Below the pieces are notes generated by a model. That model was not told the origin of the DNA. It did no database searches and saw only the letters and a list, made by a program, of their open reading frames with translations. Shown here in pieces: positions 47,005-60,378 of a DNA stretch of 64,000 nt. Numbering within the stretch: position 1 is the first letter of the stretch; each line of letters begins with the position of its first letter. Source of the stretch: Chenopodium formosanum (lineage: Eukaryota; Streptophyta; Magnoliopsida; Caryophyllales; Amaranthaceae); NCBI GenBank assembly GCA_024500155.1, contig CM044866.1, positions 35,331,501 through 35,395,500 on the forward strand, given 5' to 3'. The translations under genes were made by a program, and so were the position numbers.

Positions 47005-48220
47005 GATGATAGTCAAACACATTCAAACAAAGCTTTTTGAATCAAATGAGAGTCAAACACATTCAAATAAAGCTTTTTTAATTGAATGAAAGTCAAATGC
47101 ATTCAACAAAGCTAATTGAATCAAATGAAAGTCAAACACATTCAAACAAAGTTAATTGAATCAAATGAAAGTCAAACACATACAAACAACGCTTTTTGAA
47201 TCAAATGAAAGTCAAACTCATTCAAACAAAACTTTTTGAATAAAATAAAAGTAAAATGCATTCAACGAAGCTAATTGAATCAAATGAAAGCCAAACACAT
47301 TCAAATAAAGATTTTTGAATCAAACGAAAGTCAAACACATACAAACAAAGCTTTTTGAATCGAATGAAAGTAAAATGAATTCAACGAAGCTCATTGAATC
47401 AAATGAAATTCAAACACATTCAAACACAGCTTTTGAACCAAATGAAAAACAAACACATTCAAACAAAGCTTTTTAAATCGAATGAAAGTCAAATGCATTC
47501 AACGAAGCTAATTGAATCAAATGAAAGTCAAACACAATCAAACACAACTTTTTGAATCAAATGAAAGTCAAACACATTCAAACAAAGCTTTTTGAATTGA
47601 ATGAAAGTCAAATGCATTCAACAAAGCTAATTAGATTAAAATGAAAGTCAAACACATTCAAACAAAGCTTTTTGAATCAAATGAAAATAAAATACATTCA
47701 ACGAAACTAATTAAATCAAATGAAAGTCAAACACATTCAAACAAAGCTAATAGAATCAAATGAAACTCAAACACAATCAAACAAAGCTTTTTGGATCGAA
47801 TGAAAGTCAAATGCATTCAACGAAGCTAATTGAATCAAATGAAAGTCAAGCAAATAAACAAAGCTAATTGAATCAAATTAAAGAAAAACACATTCAAACA
47901 AAGATTTTTGAATCGAATGACAGTTAAATGCATTTAATCAAACCTTTTTTTAATCAAATGAAAGTCAAACACATTCAATCAAAGCTTTTTGAATCAAATG
48001 ATAGTCAAACACATTCAGACAAAACTTTTTGAATCAAATGAAAGTCAAACACATTTAAACAAAGCTTTTTAAATCGAATGAAAGTCAAATGAATTCAACG
48101 AAGCTCATTGAATCAAATGAAAGTCAAACACATTCAAACACAGCTTTTTGAATCAAATGAAAGTCAAACAAATTCAAACAAAGCTTTTTGAATTGAATGA
48201 AAGTCAAATGCATTCAACAA

Positions 48221-51200
48221 AGCTAATTAATTCAAATGAAAGTCAAACACATTCAAATAAAGCTTTTTAAATCAAACGAAAGTCAAACACATTCAAACAA
48301 AGCTTTTTGAATTGAATGAAAGTCAAATGCATTCAACAAAGTAATTAAATTAAAATGAAAGTCAAAGACATTCAAACAAAGCTTTTTAAATCAAATGAAA
48401 ACAAAATGCATTCAACGAAACTAATTGAATCAAATGAAAGTCAAACACATTCAAACAAAGCTAATAGAATCAAATGAAACTCAAACACCATCAAACAAAG
48501 CTTTTTGAATCGAATGAAAGTCAAATGCATTCAACGAAGCCAATTGAATCAAATGAAAGTCAAACACATTCAAACACAGCTTTTTGAATCAAATGAAAGT
48601 CAAACACATTCAAACAAAGCTTTTTGAATTGAATGAAAGTCAAATGCATTCATCAAAGCTAATTGAATCAAATGAAAGTCAAACACATTCAAACAAAGTT
48701 AATTGAATCAAATGAAAGTCAAACACATTCAAACAAAGCTTTTTGAATCAAATGAAAGTCAAACTCATTCAAACAAAACTTTTTGAATAAAATAAAAGTA
48801 AAATGCATTCAACGAAGCTAATTGAATCAAATGAAAGCCAAACACATTCAAACAAAGATTTTTGAATCAAACGAAAGTCAAACACATACAAACAAAGCTT
48901 TTTGAATCGAATGGAAGTCAAATGCATTCAACAAAGCTAATTGAATCAAATAAAAGTCAAACACATTCAAACAAAGCTAATTGAATCAAATGAAAGTCAA
49001 ACACATTCAAAAAAAGTTTTTTGAATCAAATGAAAGTCAAACACATTCAAACAAAGCTTTTTGAATCGAATGAAAGTAAAATGAATTCAACGAAGCTCAT
49101 TGAATCAAATGAAATTCAAACACATTCAAACACAGCTTTTGAATCAAATGAAAAACAAACACATTCAAACAAAGCTTTTTAAATCGAATGAAAGTCAAAT
49201 GCATTAAACGAAGCCAATTGAATAAAATGAAAGTCAAACACAATCAAACACAGCTTTTGGAATCAAATAAAAGTCAAACACATTCAAACAAAGCTTTTTA
49301 AATTGAATGAAAGTCAAATGCATTCAACAAAGCTAATTAATTCAAATGAAAGTCAAACACATTCAAATAAAGCTTTTTAAATCAAACGAAAGTCAAACAC
49401 ATTCAAACAAAGCTTTTTGAATTGAATGAAAGTCAAATGCATTCAACAAAGTAATTAAATTAAAATGAAAGTCAAAGACATTCAAACAAAGCTTTTTAAA
49501 TCAAATGAAAACAAAATGCATTCAACGAAACTAATTGAATCAAATGAAAGTCAAACACATTCAAACAAAGCTAATAGAATCAAATGAAACTCAAACACTA
49601 TCAAACAAAGCTTTTTGAATCGAATGAAAGTCAAATGCATTCAACGAAGCCAATTGAATCAAATGAAAGTCAAACACATTCAAACACAGCTTTTTGAATC
49701 AAATGAAAGTCAAACACATTCAAACAAAGCTTTTTGAATTAAATGAAAGTCAAATAAATTCATCAAAGCTAATTGAATCAAATAAAAGTCAAACACATTC
49801 AAACAAAGCCAATTGAATCAAATAAAAGTCAAACACATTCAAACAAAGTTTTTTGAATCAAATGAAAGTCAAACACATTCAAACAAAGCTTTTTGAATCG
49901 AATGAAAGTCAAATGCATTCAACAAAGCCAATTGAATCAAATGAAAGTCAAACACATTCGAACACAACTTTTGAATCAAATGAAAAACAAACACATTCAA
50001 ACAAAGCTTTTTAAATCGAATGAAAGTCAATTGCATTCAACAAAGCCAATTGAATCAAATGAAAGTCAAACACATTCAAACACAACTTTTTGAATCAAAT
50101 GAAAGCCAAACAAATTCAAACAATGCTTTTTGTGTCAAACGAAAGTCAAACACATACAAACAAAGCTTTTTGAATCGAATGAAAGTCAAATGCATTCAAC
50201 AGAGCTAATTGAATCAAATAAAAGTCAAACACATTCAAACAAAGCTAATTGAATCAAATGAAAGTCAAACACATTCAAACAAATTTTTTGAATGAAATGA
50301 AAGTCAAACACATTCAAACAAATTTTTTGAATGAAATGAAAGTCAAACACATTCAAACAAAGGTTTTTGAATCGAATGAAAGTCAAACACAATCAAACAC
50401 AGCTTTTGGAATCAAATAAAAGTCAAACACATTCAAACAAAGCTTTTTAAATTGAATGAAAGTCAAATGCATTCAACAAAGCTAATTAATTCAAATGAAA
50501 GTCAAACACATTCAAATAAAGCTTTTTAAATCAAACGAAAGTCAAACACATTCAAACAAAGCTTTTTGAATTGAATGAAAGTCAAATGCATTCAACAAAG
50601 TAATTAAATTAAAATGAAAGTCAAAGACATTCAAACAAAGCTTTTTAAATCAAATGAAAACAAAATGCATTCAACGAAACTAATTGAATCAAATGAAAGT
50701 CAAACACATTCAAACAAAGCTAATAGAATCAAATGAAACTCAAACACTATCAAACAAAGCTTTTTGAATCGAATGAAAGTCAAATGCATTCAACGAAGCC
50801 AATTGAATCAAATGAAAATCAAACACATTCAAACACAGCTTTTTGAATCAAATGAAAGTCAAACACATTCAAACAAAGCTTTTTGAATTAAATGAAAGTC
50901 AAATGCATTCATCAAAGCTAATTGAATCAAATAAAAGTCAAACACATTCAAACAAAGCCAATTGAATCAAATAAAAGTCAAACACATTCAAACAAATTTT
51001 TTTGAATCAAATGAAAGTCAAACACATTCAAACAAAGCTTTTTGAATATAATGAAAGTCAAATGCATTCAACAAAGCCAATTGAATCAAATGAAAGTCAA
51101 ACACATTCGAACACAACTTTTGAATCAAATGAAAAACAAACACATTCAAACAAAGCTTTTTAAATCGAATGAAAGTCAATTGCATTCAACAAAGCCAATT

Positions 51201-51400
51201 GAATCAAATGAAAGTCAAACACATTCAAACACAACTTTTTGAATCAAATGAAAGCCAAACAAATTCAAACAAAGCTTTTTGTGTCAAACGAAAGTCAAAC
51301 ACATACAAACAAAGCTTTTTGAATCGAATGAAAGTCAAATGCATTCAACAAAGCTAATTGAATCAAATAAAAGTCAAACACATTCAAACAAAGCTAATTG
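48221..51400 (+). repeat. Higher-order repeat block, periods about 1110 and 1149 bp
   Basis: A marker segment beginning AGCTAATTAATTCAAATG recurs at 48221, 49331 and 50480. Spacings are 1110 and 1149, differing by one monomer. Downstream variants also repeat in order, for instance the stretches at 49893-50208 and 51042-51357, exactly 1149 apart. Confidence 0.85.
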
Positions 51401-51699
51401 AATCAAATGAAAGTCAAACACATTCAAACAAATTTTTTGAATGAAATGAAAGTCAAACATATTCAAACAAAGGTTTTTGAATCGAATGAAAGTTAAATGC
51501 ATTCAACTAAGCCAATTGAATCAAATGAAAGTCAAACACATTCAAACACAGCTTTTGAATCAAATGAAAAACAAACACATTCAAACAAAGCTTTTTAAAT
51601 CGAATGAAAGTCAAATGTATTCAACGAATCCAATTGAATCAAATGAAAGTCAAACACATTCAAACACAGCTTTTTGAATCAAATGAAAGTCAAACACAT

Positions 51700-53460
51700 T
51701 CAAACAAAGCTTTTTGAATTGAATGAAAGTCAAATGCATTCAACAAAGCTAATTAAATTAAAATGAAAGTCAAACACATTCAAACAAAGTTTTTTGAATC
51801 AAATGAAAATAAAATAAATTCAAAGAAGCTAATTGAATCAAATGAAAATCAAACACATTCAAACAAAGCTAATAGAATCAAATGAAACTCAAACACAATC
51901 AAACAAAACTTTTTGAATTGAATGAAAGTCAAATGCATTCAACGAAGCTAATTGAATCTAATGAAAGTCAAGCAAATAAACAAAGCTAATTGAATCAAAT
52001 TAAAGACAAACACATTCAAAGAAAGATTTTTGAATCGAACGACAGTTAAATGCATTTAAACAAACCTTTTTTAATCAAATGAAAGTCAAACACATTCAAT
52101 CAAAGCCTTTTGAATCAAATGATAGTCAAACACATTCAAACAAAGCTTTTTGAATCAAATGAAAGTCAAACACATTTAAACAAACCTTTTTGAATCAAAT
52201 GAAAGTCAAACACATTCAATCAAAGCTTTTTGAATCAAATGATAGTCAAACACATTCAAACAAAGCTTTTTGAACCAAATGAAAGTCAAACACATTTAAA
52301 CAAACCTTTTTGAATCAAATGAAAGTCAAACACATTCAATCAAAGCTTTTTGAATCAAATGAAAGTCAAACACATTCAAACAAAGATTTTTGAATCAAAT
52401 GAAAGTCAAATACATTCAAATAAAGCTTTTTGAATCGAATGAAATTCAAATGCATTCAATGAAGCTAATTGAATCAAAGGAAAGTCAAACACATTCAAAC
52501 AAAGCTAATGGAATCAAATGAAAGTCAATCACATTAAAAAAAAGCTTTTTGAATCAAATGAAGGTCAAACTCATTCAAACAAAACTTTTTGAATCGAATG
52601 AAAGTCAAATGCATTGAACGAAGCTAACAGACTCAGATGAAAGTCAAACACATTCAAACAACGCTTTTTGAATCGAATGAAAGACAAACACATTCAAATG
52701 AAGCTAATTGAATCAAATGAAACTCAAATGCATTCAACGAAGCGAATTGAATAAAATGAAAGTCTAACACATTCAAACAAAGCTTTTTGAATCAAATGAA
52801 AGTTAAACACAATCAAACAAAGCTTTTTGAATCGAATGAAAGTCAAATGCATTTAACGAAGCTAATTGAATCAAATGAAAGTCAAACACATTCAAACAAA
52901 TCTTATTGAATCAAACGAAAGTAAAACACTTCCAAACAAAGCTTTTTGAATCAAATCAAAGTCATATACATTCAACGATGATAATTGAATTCAATGCAAG
53001 TCAAACACATTTAAACAAAGCTTTTTGAATCAAATAAAAGTTAAACACATTCAAACAAACCTTTTTGAATCAAATTAAAGTAAAACACATTCAAACAAAG
53101 CTAATAGAATCAAATAAAAGTCAAACACAATCAAACAAAGCTTTTTGAATTGAATGAAAGTCAAATGCATTCAACGAAGCTAATTGAATCAAATGAAAGT
53201 CAAACAAATAAACAAAGCTAATTGAATCAAATGAATGACAAACACATTCAAACAAAGATTTTTGAATCGAATGACAGGTAAATGCATTTAGACAAACCTT
53301 TTTAAATCAAATGAAAGTCAAACACATTCAATCAAAGCTTTTAGAATCAAATGATAGTCAAACACATTCAAACAAAGCTATTTGAATCGAATGAAAGTCA
53401 AATGCATTCAACGAAGCTAATTGAATCAAATCAAAGTCAAACACGTTCAAACAAAGCTTT
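51700..53460 (+). repeat. Satellite segmental duplication, copy 1
   Basis: Rare variants reappear at a constant offset of about 4286-4288 in the same order: AAAGTTTTTTGAATC (51787 vs 56073), GTAAAACACTTCC (52921 vs 57209), ACACGTTCAA (53441 vs 57729). The long block, not single monomers, was duplicated. Confidence 0.85.
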
Positions 53461-54583
53461 TTGAATCAAACGAAAGTAAAACACATTGGAAACAAAGCTT
53501 TTTGAATCAAATGAAAGTCAAACACATTCAAACAAAGCTTTCTGAATTAAATGAAAGTCAAACACACTCAAATAAAGCTTTTTGAATCGAATAAAAGTCA
53601 AATGTATTCAATCAAGCTAATTGAATCAAATGAAAGTCAAAAAAATAAACAAAGCTAATTGAATCAAACGAAAGTCAGACACATTCAAACTAAGCTTTTT
53701 CAAACGAAGAAAGTCAAATACAGTCAACGAAGCTAATTAAATCAAATGAATGTCAAACACATTCAAATAAAGCTTTTTGAATCAAATGAAAGTCAAACAC
53801 ATTCAAACAAAGCTTTTCGATTCGAATAAAAGTCAAATGCGTTGAACGAAGCTAATTGAATCAAATTAAAGTGAAAAAAATAAACAAAGCTAATTGAATC
53901 AAATGAAAGTCAAACTCATTCAAACAAAGATTTTTGAATCAAATGAAAATAAAATACATATAACGAACTCGTTGAATCAAATTAAAGTCAAACACATTCA
54001 AACAAAGATTTTTGAATTAAATGAAAGTCAAACACATTCAAACAAAGCTTTTTGAATTAAATGAAACTTAAATGCATTCAACAAAGCTATAAGAATCAAA
54101 TGAAACTCAAACACTTTCAAACAAAGCTTTTGGAATCAAATGAAAGTCAAACACATTCAAACAAAGCTTTTTGAATCAAATGATAGTCAAATACATTCAA
54201 ACAAAGCTTTTTGAATCGAATGAAATTCAAATGCATTCAACAAAGCTAATTGAATCAAAGGAAAGTCAAACACATTCAAATAAAGCTAATTGAATCAAAT
54301 GAAAGTCAATCTCATTTAAAAAAAAAACATTTTGAATCACATGAAGGTCATACTCATTCAAATAATACTTTTTGAATCGAATGAAAGTCAAATGCATTAA
54401 ACGAAGCTAATAGAATCAGATGGAAGTCAAACACATTCAAACAACGCTTTTTGAATCGAATGAAAGTCAAACACATTCAAATAAAGCTAATTGAATCAAA
54501 TGAAAGTCAAATGCATTCAACGAAGCGAATTGAATAAAATGAAAGTCAAACATGTTCAAACAAAGCTTTTTGAATAAAATGAA

Positions 54584-55400
54584 AGTTAAACACAATCAAA
54601 CAAAGCTTTTTGAATCGAATGAAAGTCAAATGCATTCAACGAAGCTAATTGAATCAAATGAAAGTCAAACACATTCAAACAAATCTTTTTGAGTCAAACG
54701 AAAGTAAAACACTTCCAAACAAAGTTTTTAGAATGAAATCAAAGTCAAATGCATTCAACGAAGATAATTGAATTAAATGAAAGTCAAACACATTTAAACA
54801 AAGCTTTTTGAATCAAATAAAAGTCAAACACATTCAAACAAACCTTTTTGAATCAAATTAAAGTCAAACACATTCAAATAAAGCTTTTTTAATCAAATAA
54901 AAGTCAAACACATTCAAATAAAGCTTTTTGAATTAAATGAAAGTCAAATGCATTCAACGAAGCGAATTGAATAAAATGAAAGTCAAACATGTTCAAACAA
55001 AGCTTTTTGAATCAAATGAAAGTTAAACACAATCAAACAAAGCTTTTTGAATCGAATGAAAGTCAAATGCATTCAACGAAGCTAATTGAATCAAATGAAA
55101 GTCAAACACATTCAAACAAATCTTTTTGAGTCAAACGAAAGTAAAACACTTCCAAACAAAGTTTTTAGAATGAAATCAAAGTCAAATGCATTCAATGAAG
55201 ATAATTGAATTAAATGAAAGTCAAACACATTTAAACAAAGCTTTTTGAATCAAATAAAAGTCAAACACATTCAAACAAACCTTTTTGAATCAAATAAAAG
55301 TCAAACACATTCAAATAAAGCTTTTTTAATCAAATAAAAGTCAAACACATTCAAATAAAGCTTTTTGAATTAAATGAAAGTCAAACGCATTCTACGAAGA
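54584..55400 (+). repeat. Satellite local duplication, period 437 bp
   Basis: AGTTAAACACAATCAAAC occurs at 54584 and 55021 and is followed by the same run of about eleven variant monomers, including the unusual GTTTTTAGAATGAAATC. Confidence 0.82.
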
Positions 55401-55984
55401 TAATTGAATCAAATGAAAGTGAAACACATTAAACAATGGTTTTTGAAACAAATGAAAGTCAAACACATTCAAACAAAGCCTTTTGAATCGAATGAAAGTC
55501 AAATCCATTCAGCGAAGGTAATTTAATCAAATGAAAGTCAAACACATTCCAAAAAAAGCGTTTTGTATGAAATGAAAGTCAAACACATTCAAACAAAGCT
55601 TTTTGCATCGAATGAACGTCAAATGCATTCAACAATGCTAATTGAATCAAATGAAGGTCAAACACATTTAAACAATGCTAATTGAATCAAATGAAAGTCA
55701 AACACATTCAAACAAAGCTTTTTGAATCGAATGAAAGTCAAATGCATTCAACAAAGCTAATTGAAAAAAATGAAGGTCAAACACATTTAAGTAATGCTAA
55801 TTGAATCAAATGAAAGTCAAACACATTGAAAAAAAGCTTTTTAAAACAAATGAAAATCAAACTCATTCAAACAAACATTTTTGAATCGAATGAAAGTCAA
55901 ATGAATTCAACGAAGCTAATTGAATCAAATGAAAGTCAAACACATTCAAACAAAGCTTTTTGAATCAAATGAAAGTCAAACACA

Positions 55985-57750
55985 TTCAAACAAAGCTTTT
56001 TGAATTGAATGAAAGTCAAATGCATTCAACAAAGCTAATTAAATTAAAATGAAAGTCAAACACATTCAAACAAAGTTTTTTGAATCAAATGAAAATAAAA
56101 TGAATTCAACGAAGCTAATTGAATCAAATGAAAATCAAACACATTCAAACAAAGCTAATAGAATCAAATGAAACTCAAACACAATCAAACAAAACTTTTT
56201 GAATTGAATGAAAGTCAAATGCATTCAACGAAGCTAATTGAATCTAATGAAAGTCAAGCAAATAAACAAAGCTAATTGAATCAAATTAAAGACAAACAAA
56301 TTCAAAGAAAGATTTTTGAATCGAACGACAGTTAAATGCATTTAAACAAACCTTTTTTAATCAAATGAAAGTCAAACACATTCAATCAAAGCCTTTTGAA
56401 TCAAATGATAGTCAAACACATTCAAACAAAGCTTTTTGAATCAAATGAAAGTCAAACACATTTAAACAAACCTTTTTGAATCAAATGAAAGTCAAACACA
56501 TTCAATCAAAGCTTTTTGAATCAAATGATAGTCAAACACATTCAAACAAAGCTTTTTAAATCAAATGAAAGTCAAACACATTTAAACAAACCTTTTTGAA
56601 TCAAATGAAAGTCAAACACATTCAATCAAAGCTTTTTGAATCAAATGAAAGTCAAACACATTCAAACAAAGATTTTTGAATCAAATGAAAGTCAAATACA
56701 TTCAAATAAAGCTTTTTGAATCGAATGAAATTCAAATGCATTCAACGAAGCTAATTGAATCAAAGGAAAGTCAAACACATTCAAACAAAGCTAATGGAAT
56801 CAAATGAAAGTCAATCACATTAAAAAAAAAAGCTTTTTGAATCAAATGAAGGTCAAACTCATTCAAACAAAACTTTTTGAATCGAATGAAAGTCAAATGC
56901 ATTGAACGAAGCTAACAGACTCAGTTGAAAGTCAAACACATTCAAACAACGCTTTTTGAATCGAATGAAAGACAAACACATTCAAATGAAGCTAATTGAA
57001 TCAAATGAAACTCAAATGCATTCAACGAAGCGAATTGAATAAAATGAAAGTCTAACACATTCAAACAAAGCTTTTTGAATCAAATGAAAGTTAAACACAA
57101 TCAAACAAAGATTTTTGAATCGAATGAAAGTCAAATGCATTTAACGAAGCTAATTGAATCAAATGAAAGTCAAACACATTCAAACAAATCTTATTGAATC
57201 AAACGAAAGTAAAACACTTCCAAACAAAGCTTTTTGAATCAAATCAAAGTCATATACATTCGACGAAGATAATTGAATTCAATGGAAGTCAAACACATTT
57301 AAACAAAGCTTTTTGAATCAAATAAAAGTCAAACACATTCAAACAAACCTTTTTGAATCAAATGAAAGTAAAACACATTCAAACAAAGCTAATAGAACCA
57401 AATAAAAGTCAAACACAATCAAACAAAGCTTTTTGAATTGAATGAAAGTCAAATGCATTCAACGAAGCTAATTGAATCAAATGAAAGTCAAGCAAATAAA
57501 CAAAGCTAATTGAATCAAATGAAATACAAACACATTCAAACAAAGATTTTTGAATCGAATGACAGGTAAATGCATTTAGACAAACCTTTTTAAATCAAAT
57601 GAAAGTCAAACACATTCAATCAAAGCTTTTTGAATCAAATGATAGTCAAACACATTCAAACAAAGCTATTTGAATCGAATGAAAGTCAAATGCATTCAAC
57701 GAAGCTAATTGAATCAAATCAAAGTCAAACACGTTCAAACAAAGCTTTTG
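55985..57750 (+). repeat. Satellite segmental duplication, copy 2
   Basis: Partner of 51700-53460. Copies differ by small indels, such as the longer A run at about 56821-56830 and a few substitutions. Confidence 0.85.
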
Positions 57751-60378
57751 AATCAAACGAAAGTAAAACACATTGAAACAAAGCTTTTTGAATGGAATAA
57801 AAGTCAACTGCGATCAACGAAGCTAATTAAATCAAATAAAAATCAAACACATTCAAACAAAGCTTTTTGAATCAAGCGAAAGTCAAACACATCCAAACAA
57901 ACCTTTTTAAATCAAATGAAAGTCAAACACATCCAAACAAAGCTTTTTGAATCAAATGAAAGTCAAACACATTCAAACAAAGCTTTTGTGAATTAAATGA
58001 AAGTCAAATGCATTCAACGAATCTAATTGAATCAAATGAAAGTTAAACACATTCAAAGAAAGCTTTTTGAATCAAATGAAAAACAAACACATTCAAACAA
58101 AGGTTTTTGAATCGAATAAAAGTCAAATGCATTTAGAGAAAGCTTTTTTAATCGAACTAAAGTCAAATGCATTCAACGATGATAATTGATTCAAATGAAA
58201 GTGAAACACATTCAAGAAAAGCTTTTTGAATCAAATGAAAGTCAAGCACATTCAAACAAAGCTTTTTGAATCGAATGAATGTCAAATGCATTCAAGAAAA
58301 CTAATAGAATCAAATGAAAGTCATACACATTCAAACAAAGCTAATTGAATCAAATGAAAGTCAAGCACATTAAAACAAAGATTTTTAAATAAAATGAAAG
58401 TTAAACTCGTTCAAACATAGCTTTTTGAATCGAATGAAAGTCAAATGCATTCAACGAAACTAATTGAATCAAATGAAGGTCAAATACATTCAAACAAAAC
58501 TTTTTGATTCAAATGAAACTCAAACATATTCAAACAAAGCTTTTTGAATCGAATGAAAGTCAAACACATTCAAACAAAGCTTATTGAATCAAATGAAAGT
58601 CAAACACATTCAAACAAAGCTCTTTGAATCAAATGAAACACAAACACATTCAAACAAAGCTTTTTAAATCGAATGAAAGTCAAATACATTCAACGAAACT
58701 AATTGAATCAAATGAACGTCAAACACATTAAAAAAAAGGTTTTTGAATCAAACAAAACTCAAACACATTAAAACAAAGCTTTTTGAATCGAATGAAAGTC
58801 AAATGCATTCAACGAAGCTAATTGAATAAAATGAAAGTCAATCACATTCAAACAAAGCTAATTGAATAAAATTAAAGTCAAACACATTCAAACAAAGTTT
58901 TTTTCAATCAAATGAATGTCAAACTCATTCAAACAAAGCTTTGTAAATCGAATAAAAGTAAAATGCATTCAATGATGCTTATTGAATCAAATGAAAGTCA
59001 AACACATTCAAAAAAAGCTTTTTGAATCAAGTGAAAAACAAACACATTCAAACAAAGCTTTTTGAATTAAATAAAAGCCAAATGCATTTGAAGAAAGATT
59101 TTTTAATCGAATGAAAGTCAAATGCATTCAACGATGATAATTGATTCAAATGAAAGTCAAACACATTCAAAAAAAGCTTTTTGAATCAAATGAAAGTCTA
59201 ACACATTCAAACAAAGCTTTTTGAATCGAATGAAAGTCAAATGCATTCAACAAAGCTAATTGAATTAAATGAAAGTCAAACACATTCAAACAAAGCTTTT
59301 TGAATCGAATGATAGTCAAATGCATTCAACGAAGCTAATTGAATCGAATGAAAGTCAAACACATTCTAACAAAGCTAATTGAATCAAATGAAAGTCAAAC
59401 ATATTCAAACAAAGCTTTTTTAATCGAATGAAAGTCAAATATATTCAACGAAGCTAATTGAATCAAATGAAAGTTAAACAAATAAACACAGCTAATTGAA
59501 TAAAATGAAAGTCAAACACATTCAAACAAAGATTTTTGAATCGAATGACAGTTAAATTGATTTAAACAAACCTTTTTGAATCAAATGAAAGTCAAAACAC
59601 ATTCAAATAAAGCTGTTTGAATCAAATGACAGTCAAACACATTCAAATAAAACTTTTTGAATCAAATGAAAGTCAAACACATTCAAACAAAGCTTTTTTA
59701 ATGAAATGAAAGTCAAACACATTCAAACAAAGCTTTTTGAATCGAATGAAAGTCAAATGCATTCAACGAAGCTAATTGAATCAAATGAAAGTAAAACAAA
59801 TAAACAAAGCCAATTGAATTTTTCAAATGAAAGTCTAACACATTCAGAGAAAGATTTTTGAATCGAATGAATGTTAAATGCATTCAACAAAGCTAATTGA
59901 ATCAAATGAAAGTCAAACACATTCAAACAAAGCTTTTTGAATAGAATGAAATGCATTCAACAAAGCTAATTGAATCAAATGAAAGTCAAACACATTCTAA
60001 CAAAGCTAATTGAATCAAATGAAAGTCAATCACATTCAAACAAAGCTTTTTGAATCAAATGTAAGTCAAACTCATTCGAACAAAGCTTTTTTAATCGAAT
60101 GAAAATCAACTGCATTTAACGAAGCTAATTGAATCAAATTATAGTCAAACACATTCAAACAAAGCTTTTTGAATCGAACGAAAGTAAAACACATTCAAAC
60201 AAAGCTTTTTGAATTGAATGAAAGTCAAATGCATTCAACGAAGCTAATTGAATCAAATGAAAGTCAAACCATTCAAACAATGCTAATTGAATCAAATGAA
60301 AGTTAAACACATTCAAAAAATCTTTTTGAATCAAATGAAATTCAAACTCATTCAAACAAAGCTTTTTGAATTGAATGA

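Larger units (their letters stand above)
47005..60378 (+). repeat. 13.4-kb satellite array of ~40-bp monomers
   Basis: About 335 monomers, head to tail. Two main variants: alpha, 40 bp (clean example 49697-49736) and beta, 39 bp (clean example 54613-54651). Alpha has TCAAATG, ACACATTC, AAACAAAGCTTTTTG; beta has TCGAATG, ATGCATTC, AACGAAGCTAATTG. The differences travel together. Alpha and beta often alternate, giving a dimer of about 79 bp, with extra alpha copies. Most alpha units contain a HindIII site (AAGCTT), and beta units an ATGCAT. The left end cuts a LINE ORF1 and the right end abuts a palindrome. Open frames inside are by-products of the repeat. Confidence 0.95.

Noticed and set aside
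49893..51677. Open frames of 60-66 codons in the satellite, repeated with near-identical protein
   Set aside because: They follow from the 39/40-bp period with few stops in one frame. They share no start context and are multiplied by the 1149-bp duplication.
47005..60378. CRISPR-like regular repeats
   Set aside because: Monomers are directly joined with no unique spacers, and the setting is a plant nuclear genome.
47005..60378. Calling the array centromeric
   Set aside because: Location and CENH3 association cannot be read from sequence; no accepted centromere protein box was found by eye.
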